Below are positions 40,301-50,306 of a stretch of 64,000 bases of DNA, in pieces. Where the stretch lies: positions 1 to 64,000 of the forward strand of contig JAVXUO010002997.1 in the NCBI GenBank assembly GCA_033065855.1. The letters run 5' to 3'. This DNA comes from Escallonia rubra. Taxonomy: Eukaryota; Streptophyta; Magnoliopsida; Escalloniales; Escalloniaceae. The translations under genes and the position numbers were made by a program. The first letter of the stretch is position 1, and the number at the start of each line of letters is the position of its first letter. The notes beneath the pieces are model-generated. The model made no database searches, was not told where the DNA came from, and worked only from the letters and a program-made list of their open reading frames with translations.

Positions 40301-42678
40301 TAGGATCTAATAGGTGGCGATGATGATGATGACAAAAACCATGACTAAAGCATCTCGCTAGGGATAGAATGTCTACGACTCTGCAGATAAGAAAGTCTTA
40401 TGGAACTCAAAATGCTGACACTTGGTTAGTTAATGGACTTCCCTCAGTAGGCACTCACAGATTCTCGTTCATGCACATGTGGGTTCACTGAGGCTCCAAT
40501 AGATGATAATATCTATAAAAACTTTCCAGTTGCACTACTTCCACCACACTGCAAAATCTGTTGGCAGCCAAGTAATATCGAATTTGTGTTTTGCAAACGT
40601 CCATCACATCATGTCACTCAGCCAAAACAGATCTTTCAGCGTCCAGTTATACTCTTCACCAGAAAAGTGAGCTCTTTGCTGGTTATGTAGCAGTACAGAA
40701 CCCAGTTGTCAGAGCAAGCTTCATATTCTCCCATAATTCAATAGCAGCAACAAAATTTTCTTATCTTATCAAAAGTTCTCCTAGCTCCCCTTAACTTATA
40801 TTTGATGAGAATAGCTTCTGCTCATCAGCCATATAGTAGTCTGCAAGGAAGATTTTTGACCTATGCAAGAAAAAACTTGATATCTTGTCTTCATGACAAG
40901 GGCCAACCTGTCAACTAGCACCTATGCACATCAACACTGAAAAGCTGCGGGGGCAATAGAAAGTGTAACCATCGTGAGGAACTTGTCAAAAGTGCTGTTG
41001 TTGATGGAGGTTTCGTGTTTGTTCCACGAAAGAAGTACTCGGCTTCTTGCCCACCAGTCACATTCATAGTGTAGAAAACATAGAAAAGACTGGAAAATTG
41101 GAGATACAGTTTCAATCATGACATTGTTACATCCCAATGTTGTCAATCACAGTTTCTAAGGGGAGGAGAATATCAAAACGAATTTATGAACCAGTGTAGG
41201 GTGCGATTAAACTCAGATAGAAGGGGGGGTAACCGTTATTAAACCTAACCTTAAAAGTCTGAGCAACTATACGCTCCATTTTCAATTTTCTTTCATATTC
41301 TGTTAAAACTAATGCTCTCTTTCTTCACAACAAAGGAAAACAATCTGGAATTCTCCAGCAACGGCAAGTCCGTTCAAGCAGAATACTCCAGCAATGGGCA
41401 AGCGGTTCAGGAGAGAACTTAGCCATGAAGAAAATAGTATTGGTCAAAGTCTCTAGCTAGAATGAGAGCTGATTGGTTGAAGGGTTGCCAGCAGATTTCT
41501 TCACTATGAAGAGGTTTAGAAGCAAATTTGGATCTGCTAGTCTTAGTTGGTTAGCTGTGAGTCGGTTGCTATATCTATAAATAGGCAGACATGGTTCATT
41601 TTGTAGAAGAAGAGAGAACTAGCAAACATTGAAGCTAGTATTGTTCTAATTGGAGACAAGAGCTCCATATATTCATTTTCAATAAAATCTCTATTTGTCA
41701 AAAACTATTTCAAATCCAACACTCGCGAAGGGTGTGCAATTTTTATATCTGATAGTCCAAACTTAAGTTCCCGTAGGACCAAGTTAAATAGTACATTGTA
41801 AAAAGGATGATCCTCATTTACTTCCTTCTTCTTTGTCGGAAACGAAGTTGGCAAAATGCACAACATTGAATGTTCAATTATTGAACAAATTGAATCCAAT
41901 TCGGCTGATTCAATCACGAGATTTAAGCTTACCAAACGCGGCAATGGTCATGCAATTATGATTCGAATCAGATTTTGTTAAAAGAATTGTCCATAATGCA
42001 TAAACACGTGAAGCGCAAGTGTGCTACATACATTGAGAACTAAAGCATGTTGTTAAGAAAATTGTACATAATGCATAAACACATAAGCGCAAGTAAGCTA
42101 CATACATTGAGAACAAAAGCATGTTGCTAATATAGGAACCTTTGTATCCACCATTATCACACATTAGAATATATAATGCTTTCTCCATTTTCCTCAAATA
42201 ATAATTCTTGTAACATAAATGAAGGATGACGCAATTCAGTGGAAAACGGAAAAAAAATGAGGGAGGAATAATGAGAAACCTGGGTGAGCTTAGCATTGAG
42301 GAGGCCTTCGCTATAAGCGCCCTCGGCAGGCGACCTGTTCTCTATGGCGTACACCTCGTTCTTGTACCATAGCAACAGTATGGTCTCCCCGTCCTGTATT
42401 ATCACGCGGCGCTCTCCCTTGGGCAGTGCCGCCAGAGGAACAACCGGAACCCAGTTCTTTCCGTCCGAGGCCGAAAACTCCTCCGCCACCGAAACCTCGG
42501 TGGCCTTGCACGCGATTCTCCGGGGTTGGGAGGGTGGCAACGAGATCTTCCTGGTCAAGGATGGGTTGTTGGCAGTGGCAAGTGGGTGTTGGGATGGCGA
42601 TAGTGGCGGTTTACGGCGGTGTGCGGTTGATGGGACGGGGAGGACGCCGGAAGTGAGCTTGGGGGCTGCGGCGGCCAT
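35291..42678 (-). CDS. PSB33: PSB33 (Rieske-like thylakoid protein), three exons
   Basis: Exons 42678-42280, 35855-35598 and 35479-35291 join in phase to 281 codons (Arabidopsis At1g71500, from memory about 287). The N-terminus is serine/proline/arginine-rich, ending about RRIACKAT, a plastid transit peptide. The middle is a Rieske-like fold (NWVPVVPLAALPKGERRV, VYAIENRSPAEGAYSEG, DGCVVCPTTDSTFDLRTG). The C-terminus has one or two hydrophobic segments (AAVIGFLLLLDFELLTG, GFLDFIYSI) that anchor it in the thylakoid. The canonical C-x-H and C-x2-H iron-sulfur ligands are absent; as I recall, this is a known property of PSB33, which stabilises photosystem II and its antenna. All splice sites are GT-AG and the frame is open throughout, so the gene looks functional. 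Intron 1 is 6.4 kb. Confidence 0.9.
35598..35855 (-). CDS. PSB33: PSB33 exon 2
   Basis: Bounded by the acceptor TTCCGCAG and the donor GTAAGAAAT. It encodes 86 residues from DGCVVCPTTDSTFDL to TATDVNVDE, the second half of the Rieske-like domain. Both boundaries are phase 0. Intron 2 (35480-35597) is 118 bp. Confidence 0.9.
36482..37582. repeat. Triplicated ~400 bp repeat with CT microsatellites in PSB33 intron 1
   Basis: Copies at 36482-36860, 36861-37263 and 37264-37582 each start CAACCTAACATGGGAAC and end AAGCCAAAAG. They contain a (CT)n run of different length, then ACACACACATATATACACAC. Copy 3 lacks about 97 bp near its start. Outside the microsatellite they are almost identical, so the duplication is recent. 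The SLSLSL-type ORFs here are microsatellite artefacts. Confidence 0.92.
37583..41976. other. Rest of PSB33 intron 1
   Basis: About 4.4 kb of intron with no recognisable gene. A minus-strand frame at 39733-39975 contains an internal near-repeat (LKVTAMRGVQSH, LKVTATHVVQPH) of unknown meaning. A region with CTATAAATAGGCAGACATG and AATAAAATCTCT (about 41571-41695) looks like the R/U5 part of a Copia-type LTR, but no second copy or clear ends are seen. Other ORFs are short and unconserved. Confidence 0.4.
41977..42125. repeat. 75 bp tandem duplication in PSB33 intron 1
   Basis: 41977-42051 and 42052-42125 both carry AATGCATAAACAC, AGCGCAAGT and CTACATACATTGAGAAC, with few differences. It lies about 150 bp inside the intron from exon 1. 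Confidence 0.88.
42280..42678 (-). CDS. PSB33: PSB33 exon 1
   Basis: ATG at 42678 (MAAAAPKLTSGVLPVPSTAH) to LLNAKLTQ, 133 codons, then the donor GTTTCTCAT at 42279. It contains the transit peptide and the first half of the Rieske-like domain. A GA microsatellite (about 42704-42728) lies in the 5' UTR just upstream. Confidence 0.9.
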
Positions 42679-42728
42679 GTGGTGTGATTATGGCGGTGAA
42701 GATGAGAGAGAGAGAGAGAGAGAGAGAG

Positions 42729-43985
42729 CGCTTTGAGCCAAGGAAAGGGAGAGAGAGTCACAGCAGGGTCGAGCATGGCCACAGAAAGTGGATAAGAAGA
42801 AGAGTGGGCAAGTATGGTGTTCGTGGGCGCCAAAGGTCTTTACGATTTGGTGGGTTTCAGATAATTCTTCAACACCGGCCCGTTCTGTTAATCTATCACG
42901 CTTAACGGAAGCTTTTCTTCTCCATTGTGTGTGTGTGTGTTTTTCTTTTTTTGGCTACCTGCAAACTCCGTAACAAAAAAATATATTATTATACATACAA
43001 ATTTCGTGTTTAAAGTTATGAGACAAAAGTTAATACACAAAAAATAATTTTCCAAATTTAAAATAAAGTTAGTTACATCACTCTATAACTTTGAAAGAAA
43101 ACAATTGTAAAGTCCTCTGATTTGATATCCGATTTGGTGACGATCTAGGAGCTGAAACAGCTTGATCTTGAAATGTGGACTTTGACGTCTTCATATATTC
43201 AAAGTTCAAAGATTGTCTAAGTGGTTCTTGAATGAGGGTTTCAAGGCTCTATCTCGAACAAGTGTGGCAATTCTTGATTTGTGGAATTACCCAAGCTGAA
43301 GGAGGGTCGTGCATTATAAGTGCTCGATTGAAGAACGACAATATATTAGTACGTATTTTTTTCATATGAAACACGATTCTTGGGGCGTGATGTACTTGTG
43401 ACATAATTCTGCATGTTGACTTTGTTTATAGAGACCCAATCTATCATTCTTCTTTTTGCTCCAGCTCCAGCTCCTTTATTTTTTAGGTAAGGTGGTGGGC
43501 AGGATTTAAAAAAACCCATGATTTGGACTTTGAATTTATAATTAAGGAGATATTGTCCCCTTAATTCTTCTGAATTTGTTAATTAGATGGACTTTTTGCC
43601 CCTTTAATTTAGAAATACTTTCTTTTAGTTAAAAACTGACTTATTTATGTTTTAATGTTACAAGATCACATAATTGGGCTAGATCCACCAAATAACTTAT
43701 GCGGATTGAGTTTATCTAACTTTTTTTATTTTTTTGAGAATATTCAAGAATATATACCAGGATAATTTAAGACCTCATATACAAAGAGTAGCGAAAAGAT
43801 AAAAGACAAATTATTTGGATGACAACCCCATCCAAGTGAACTATCAAAAGATAAATAAAAAAAAACAAGATAAAGTAAGCAGTTAATAAAAGCAAATAAA
43901 AGCACATATCAACTAGCTAAAATCAAACATAGAAAACCTAAGTAATAGTACATGACAACAAGGAACTACAATAGATAGACATTAA
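42729..43985. other. Upstream region of PSB33 and intergenic DNA
   Basis: Contains the presumed PSB33 promoter and 5' leader on the minus strand. A GT microsatellite lies at 42927-42942 and an A+T-rich spacer follows. No conserved coding sequence is seen. Confidence 0.4.
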
Positions 43986-44393
43986 GGCCCTGTTCGACTC
44001 AGTTTTGAAAACTGAAAAAAATAAACGCGTTTGGTAACTAATTTTCGTTTTTTTTTCCTTCAGTTTAAAAAATCAGTTTTTAAATCAAGGTTGTTTTTGA
44101 AAACTCCAAAAATGAGTTTCGATTTTCTGTTTTGGTTTTTCTTTTTGAGACCACCACCACCCTCCCACCGCCACCTCTGGCGACCACCGCAGGCTACCAC
44201 CGCCGTCAGCCACCGCCACCGCAAACCACCACAAAAAAAAACTCAAAATAAAAACTGGATTATCAAACACCCATTTGTTTTTGAAAAAAAATAAAATAAA
44301 TAAATTGTTTTTTTTTGGAAAATGAAAAAAAAAACTGAAAGTGTTGAGAGCCTAAGAAAATAATCAAGCAAAAATACTCTACCAAACAGGCAC
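43986..44393. mobile_element. Possible MITE (GGCCCTGTT end)
   Basis: Starts GGCCCTGTTCGACTCAGTTT after ATTAA and ends near TACCAAACAGGCAC, giving imperfect inverted ends (CCTGTT...AACAGG). Inner T- and A-rich segments (TTTTGAAAACTG, GAAAATGAAA) are also inverted. PIF/Harbinger-type MITEs have such ends with TTA/TAA duplications, but the right duplication is not found. Confidence 0.4.
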
Positions 44394-45588
44394 CCACTGG
44401 CCCAAATCCAGACATGTGGCATTGATGTCGGAAACACCACCATCTCCGGCCAACACCCTGCCGCGAACCCCCGGAAGCACCTCACCGAGACCCAACAGAA
44501 GCACCTCATCGTGACCCAATAAAAGCACCTACCCTCCACCATAACCCAAAACCCAACAGAAGCACCACCAGAAACATCATCGTCTTCGGCATCTATGAGG
44601 ACCCTAAAAAACATCAACCGGCCATCGAAAAACCTTCTAAATCATCGGCAATCGAAAACCTTCTAAATCATCGATTCTTGACCACCATCAACCGAGACCC
44701 TTCTGAATCATCGGCAAATCGAATGCCACAAATCACCAGTTAATAGCTACCTACCAACAATTGCTACCCATAAAACCTTTCTAGGGCAAGGAGGAAGGGG
44801 GAATCCACTAGGGGAGAGGGGGAGACAAAAACCCTAGAAGAAAAGCCTAACCCTAGACTCACCATCCAACACTAACCCATGGCAGTGCAACCACAAATCC
44901 TATGGTGAAATTACCCTACACTCGAAGCCTACCACCACCCAAATGAGGAAAACCCCAAGGATTCAACAGCTTACCTATTCCATCAAATGCCACTTGATCT
45001 CTAGCGCCAGAAATTCGCAACCGAATCAATCTTAAACCGTTGAAGCGTCATGGCCGTCCATCTCTCCATAACCCCCAAGATCCCACACAATAGCCCTAAA
45101 AGACTACCGATCTAAGCTTTCACGTCACCACACGCTGAGAAAACCGGCAGTGGTGATGGAGACGGAGAAGGAAAAGAGGGGGGTTGTGGCAGAGGATGAG
45201 GTTTCTCTCGTATCGCCTCTCGCAAAGGCACTCTAGTTATGGTTGTGCGGCCCAATCTAAATGAACAAATAGAGTTTATCTAACTTAATTTTGACTTGGG
45301 CCCATCATCTTATTTGACACGCTTCAAAGTTAACACTTAGACCCGTACTTTTCGTTACGTTGAAGTGTTGAACATTTGACTAGTCAAAAAATTGCACATT
45401 ATTGACCAACAGAATTTACAAATTTCCCCCCTTCAAGACTTTGTACGGTACTTTTGTTTGTCAAGTATTTTCACAAGGCATGAAGTAACTTCTCTTTTTC
45501 TTTTTGGCGAATTCTTTTGCTTCAGCTTTACCCATGAAATTGGTGTCGACCTAGGCTTGGCGCCTCAACTGATGTGAGGCAGTGGAAC
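44394..45588. other. Intergenic DNA, unclassified
   Basis: C- and A-rich sequence with ACCCAACAGAAGCACC repeats (44490-44570) and a CATCGG-TTCTTGACC-CATC stretch (44640-44720). It resembles the inside of a DNA transposon or decayed gene, but no ends or domains can be supported. Confidence 0.3.
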
Positions 45589-45596
45589 CTTAGAGT

Positions 45597-46834
45597 CATG
45601 GGCGGAACCACGTGGGAACTAGGGGGGCTAGTGCACCCCCTGGACTTTTGAATTTTTTTTGGGGAAATGCACCTCTCAATTCTCTCTCCCCGTTCTCGCT
45701 CAGTCTCTCACCTTTCTCTCCCTCCCTCTCTTCGTGACCGGTGACTGTACTCTGACCGTGACGAAGGACGACGGTGACAGCCACTGGCCGAGTGCCCGAG
45801 CATGAGTTGTGACCAGATTTGAACACCAGATCGTTTCTCGAGCTGTGCAGTTGACGGGCGACAGTTGTGCAGGCGATGCCGTGACGCCGCGACGGGGAAG
45901 ACTCACCGATGGCGACCGACGATTGACCAACGGCGAAGCAACTTCTTTGCTCTCTGCTGACTGGCTAACTGTTGTGCATGTTAGCAAGGATAATGTTACT
46001 TTGTGTATGATAGCAAAACTAATGTAGGTTGTTCATTTGACTGGTTGGATATCACGGTTGTTACCGTCAGATTGGTTTTCAATTCGAATGGTTCGTGCCC
46101 ATTGGATCTATTAGTCATGAGCACCCATTTTAACTGAAAAAGGAATAGATACTTTATGCTAGTTTTGTGGACATGAGATGGAAAGTATATCTCGTTTGTT
46201 GTTTAGTTGTTCGTTCTCTGAGCACATTTGGTTTGCAATTAGTTTGCTTAACTCTTTAGATAAATGTATGTTATTGTCTCAATTTTGAAGGACATAGCCT
46301 GGGAACATAAGCAACACATTCCTACTCACACGACAGCCATTTGTTGGACACTGTGGAAAACACTAAATCCTGCAGTATTCCAAAGGACAGAGTCTCAACC
46401 CTACAAAACACATAGAAAGATATCAAAACTGTTATGCATGAATCGAGAAGAATTGAGGACTTACGAAAAAAGTTAATACTCAAAATAAATAGTAGCCAGA
46501 GAGCAGAGTATCTTAGAGACTATAACAGAAGTTGCATGAAGCGCAACAAGAAGAGCAGCAGGAATGAGGATAGTGATAAATGAGAACATTTGCCACACGA
46601 AGATGGGCAAATTGTCGTACGCAGCTAACGGGAATAGGCAGATGTTGGCACAAAGGTATTACAATTTGAATGGGTAAATTAATATGGACTTATTAGAATC
46701 AGGGTTTATGAAATTTAGAAATTGATTATATTGGGAATATAAGTATAGCAAATATACTATTTTACTTATAAAAAAAATTAGTGACTTCGATATATTTTAG
46801 CACTCCCTGGAGTAAAATCCTGGTTCTGCCATTG
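45597..46834. mobile_element. Non-autonomous hAT transposon with captured sequence
   Basis: The inverted ends are CATGGGCGGAACCA and, on the other strand, CAATGGCAGAACCA. The element is flanked by the perfect 8 bp direct repeat CTTAGAGT at 45589-45596 and 46835-46842, the signature of hAT insertion. It is 1238 bp and encodes no transposase. It contains a LINE-like fragment (46120-46480). Confidence 0.9.
46120..46480 (+). pseudogene. LINE zf-RVT fragment inside the hAT element
   Basis: The frame near 46168 reads FCGHEMESISRLLFSCSFSE followed by HIWFAIS. A shifted frame then gives AICWTLWKTLNP. C-x2-C-G-x-x-E-S-x-x-H-L-L-x-x-C plus W-x-x-I/L-W-x-x-R/N is the zinc-binding zf-RVT pattern (Pfam PF13966) that follows reverse transcriptase in plant LINEs. 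It is decayed by frameshifts. Confidence 0.55.
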
Positions 46835-46842
46835 CTTAGAGT

Positions 46843-48119
46843 GTGTTTGGAACCATAGAATTAATGAAATTTTATTTCAAATACTAAATCTTTTGTTGTT
46901 TGGAACATGTAAAAAAAATTAGAATTGGATTTCATGAGATTTGAATGGATTTGTTGCTATACTGTGAAATCCGATGAAAAATGATCGGATTTTATGTGAT
47001 TTGGATTTACTTGAACTAAGTCTTCAAACCATCACGAAGGTCGCCGATGGCTTGTGAATCCCCAAATGCAAGTGCGCATATTTCTTTGGTTTAGCATAAG
47101 GTACTTTGACTATTATTGCTTTTTTGGAACTGGACAAGCTTTTAGTATCGTTAAGCATGGTATTTTCCATGGCCAATCATGTTCACGTTTTCTTATTCTG
47201 GTAATGAAATTTTTTTGATCGTCAAGATGGCTAACTTTTAAGGCACGTAAGACATTATTGATCATCCTTATTCCATTGTGTTAGTTCAGTCTATCAATCT
47301 ATCATCCTTTTTCAAAATTGTTCATTTCCATCTCTTACTTTAGCATAACATAGCACTTCTTCCCCAATGTTTATTTGATTGGATGTAACTAAATGGCCCA
47401 AAAGCAATTTGAACAATGTGATCAGCTTATTTTGACTCAAGTTTAGGTTACGTTAATTATATTCTTTATTGAGCTTGCAACTATGCATATTGTCATTCGT
47501 ATTTTCCTTATCTTCTATATTGAGGCAATCCCTATGTAATCAAATGCACCATGATTTTCTTCTTCCTCCTCCTCATTTTCTTTGGTGGGATGTTATTTTT
47601 TGAAGTTGACAAACTATTAAAAACCCCTGCAGTTGTCCTTCGTCCTCATGAGATAGCTACAAAACCTTGTGCACCACGCATGCGTGGTATAATCCTCACC
47701 ACATACAAAGTTATATGCACATCATACTGCAGTAACTTGATAATACATTTTTGTGTAAGTTATTCTTTTAGTAGTATCTTTTTTTCCGGGTTTGGTTAGG
47801 AAAAAAAAAACAGAAGGAAGCCTGGTGAAGCCAAGGTCTGATTATTGGTTCTTGTGCCTAAAAGCGGGTCACTTAGCCATCAGAGATGCCCCCTCAAGAC
47901 CTCTATTTTCTTGCTTAAAGTTTTTTATCATAATGTTTCCTTGTAAGAATTACTTTCTTTAAGACCGGTGATTTAGTAACTATAGTCATGTAGAGTTTAT
48001 GTTCTTCTTTAATTCTACGTTCAATTTCTGTTTGTTTATTTTTCCTTTCATGTAGCTAGATTTAAGTCTACTTTTCCTTGCCAACTTCGATATTGTTTTC
48101 ATACTTTTTTTGCCTCCTT

Positions 48120-48153
<34 letters not shown>

Positions 48154-48810
48154 ACTTCTTTTTAGTTTGTCTAAGATAACTTTTTGCATTTGCCTTGGAT
48201 ACATGTTACTTCCTCAATCTTAGACGTGAATTAGAGGAGCCTGGCACTGATCATGTTGACTAGGTGCTGCTTAGTTTCCACATATTTTTAGATACGTAAA
48301 CAAAAATTGCAAGATAGTTAGATCACAATCACTTGGGTGGCGGTATGAGGGATATAAAAGAGGGATGACATTGGCTTCTGGTGTTGCAGAAAATATTGAA
48401 ATGAAAATTTGAGGAAAAATTCGATCGGGCATCGACATATGCCTAGACAATAGATTTTACTTTTCCGATACATCTGACGACCATGTCCATGATCAAATAA
48501 GAGCAGTCTCAAAATTCACCTTTTGCTCAGAGAAAAAGTTTAGCAAATTTGACCTCTTAGTCCACAAAGACAACATATGCTTAAGTTATATTTGGAATAT
48601 TTAGTTTTTTTAACCCCTAAAGTTATTGTTACACACAAAATTGTACACCAACCAAACTGTACACTAACAAGTCTTCCTCATCATATATGCTTTACAATTA
48701 AATGTACTTTGCCTTGCATATTTCAAAGGCCACCTTTACATAACAACAAAATGCAGTTTTCAGTTGAGCATCATCCATAGATTTTGTCAAAGATTTTAAA
48801 CTTTAAACTT
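46843..48810. other. A+T-rich intergenic DNA
   Basis: It starts with GTGTTTGGAACCATAGAATT and inverted-looking AAATCC/GGATTT words (46843-47010), which might be a short MITE. A CT microsatellite lies at 48123-48150. No gene is seen. Confidence 0.35.
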
Positions 48811-49032
48811 ATCAGTTTTGCAACCTTTGTGAACATCTAATTTTTGCTAAACTTGTAGGAAGTATTATAAACCATGAATCAAAATAAAAGAAGAGTGATG
48901 AAGCCTAACTATAAGAGGAATATCAGTTTTGCAACCTTTGTGAACATCTAATTTTTGCTAAACTTGTAGGAAGTATTATAAAGCATGAATCAAAATAAAA
49001 GAAGAGTGATGAAGCCTAGCTATAAGAGGAAT
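48811..49032. repeat. 111 bp tandem duplication
   Basis: 48811-48921 and 48922-49032 are identical except for about two bases, starting ATCAGTTTTGCAACCTTTG. A very recent local duplication in intergenic DNA. Confidence 0.92.
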
Positions 49033-50306
49033 TAGTATGGTCGACTAAGTGCTGTAGACAGATCCAAATACATTCAAAAAGTTTCTAATAATAGGATAAT
49101 GAGGCGTAAGAATGTGAATGCAATTGTTCTTCATGACTTCAGCAAAGAATAAATATGCCCAAGATATGTCACGTTACAACTGGGTGTAAATTACTTTTAT
49201 CTATTCAATTGCACTTTCTCTTTTGCTGAATTTGGACGAGTGGGCTTGAGACATGTACGACCCCTTGGAATGAGGTTGGGCTATCCTAAAGGAATAGATA
49301 GTTGAAGTATTCTCGACCATGTTAGGTAACGACTCTTTCACTAATTGCCAATCATCACGAAATGCACAAACTAGGATTTTGCATCATTTTTCCTTGATAA
49401 GATTGACTGAAGGGTTAACATTACACAAGAAAAAAAAAGTACTAATCTCCATTTTGTGTGTTTCTTGTGCAGTGTTGGCATAACGACAAACACAAGGAAG
49501 ACATACTAAGACAAATTTATGAAGGCGGAGAAGCAAAAGTACCAAGATTATATTGTCTCTATTAGTTTTCAAACTGAGCTATACTTCATTTAACTTACTA
49601 AAACAGAAGATAAGTCACGCGGTGTATTGAGGAGGCTATGATCGATCCTAGAAGTAGCACCTCAGAACCTGTGTGTTAAGCAAACCGATCTTCGTTGAAT
49701 GAATCTATCAATATGCTAGTAAGTACAATATGAAAAATATATGTTGTATTTCAACTCATATAGGGCGAACTTGTAGAATTTCATTTCTATGGATGGCGAA
49801 ATATGTTCCACCCATCCTCTTGGTTGTTGGCATGCCAACGTCTAAGAGGTTTCCATATGTTGTTAGCAGGGGGGGGGGGGGGTTAACTATAGTAATCAAC
49901 CATTTAGGTTAGACTATTAGAACTGTAGCATTTCTTATAGGATTACTTTTCTGCAACTATTCTACAATCCCAAATTTAAACTTTCTATTGCCTCCATGAC
50001 CCCCACATGGGTAACAAAGCAACTCTAGGTTCGTTGCCACCCCATCAAGATACTATGCCTCTAATTGGTTACTATTGAAATGGATACTCTCTTTAAGACC
50101 CATAAATTCCTTCGCCTAGGTTTTGCAAACATGGGGTTCCCGCCTTCAGTGAAAAAAATACTCAAAAAGGAAAAAAGTTTCACAAGATGAAACTATATTA
50201 CTTGTTATAGCCACATGCTCTTCATATAAAGTTGGTAAAGGCAGATAGCTCTCTCCTTAGTATAGGTTGATGCCTATAAGCTTATTGTTCTTTTGTTTTT
50301 TAATTA
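49033..50306. other. Intergenic DNA
   Basis: No conserved reading frame. A run of about 14 G lies at 49870-49882. Nothing else can be supported. Confidence 0.35.

Noticed and set aside
41129-41720. Complete solo Copia LTR in PSB33 intron 1
   Set aside because: Only the TATA and end-like part (about 41571-41715) is suggestive; no terminal TG/CA pair or target duplication could be fixed.
47551-47799. Small hydrophobic protein gene
   Set aside because: Only a T-rich chance ORF with no homologous words or splice context.
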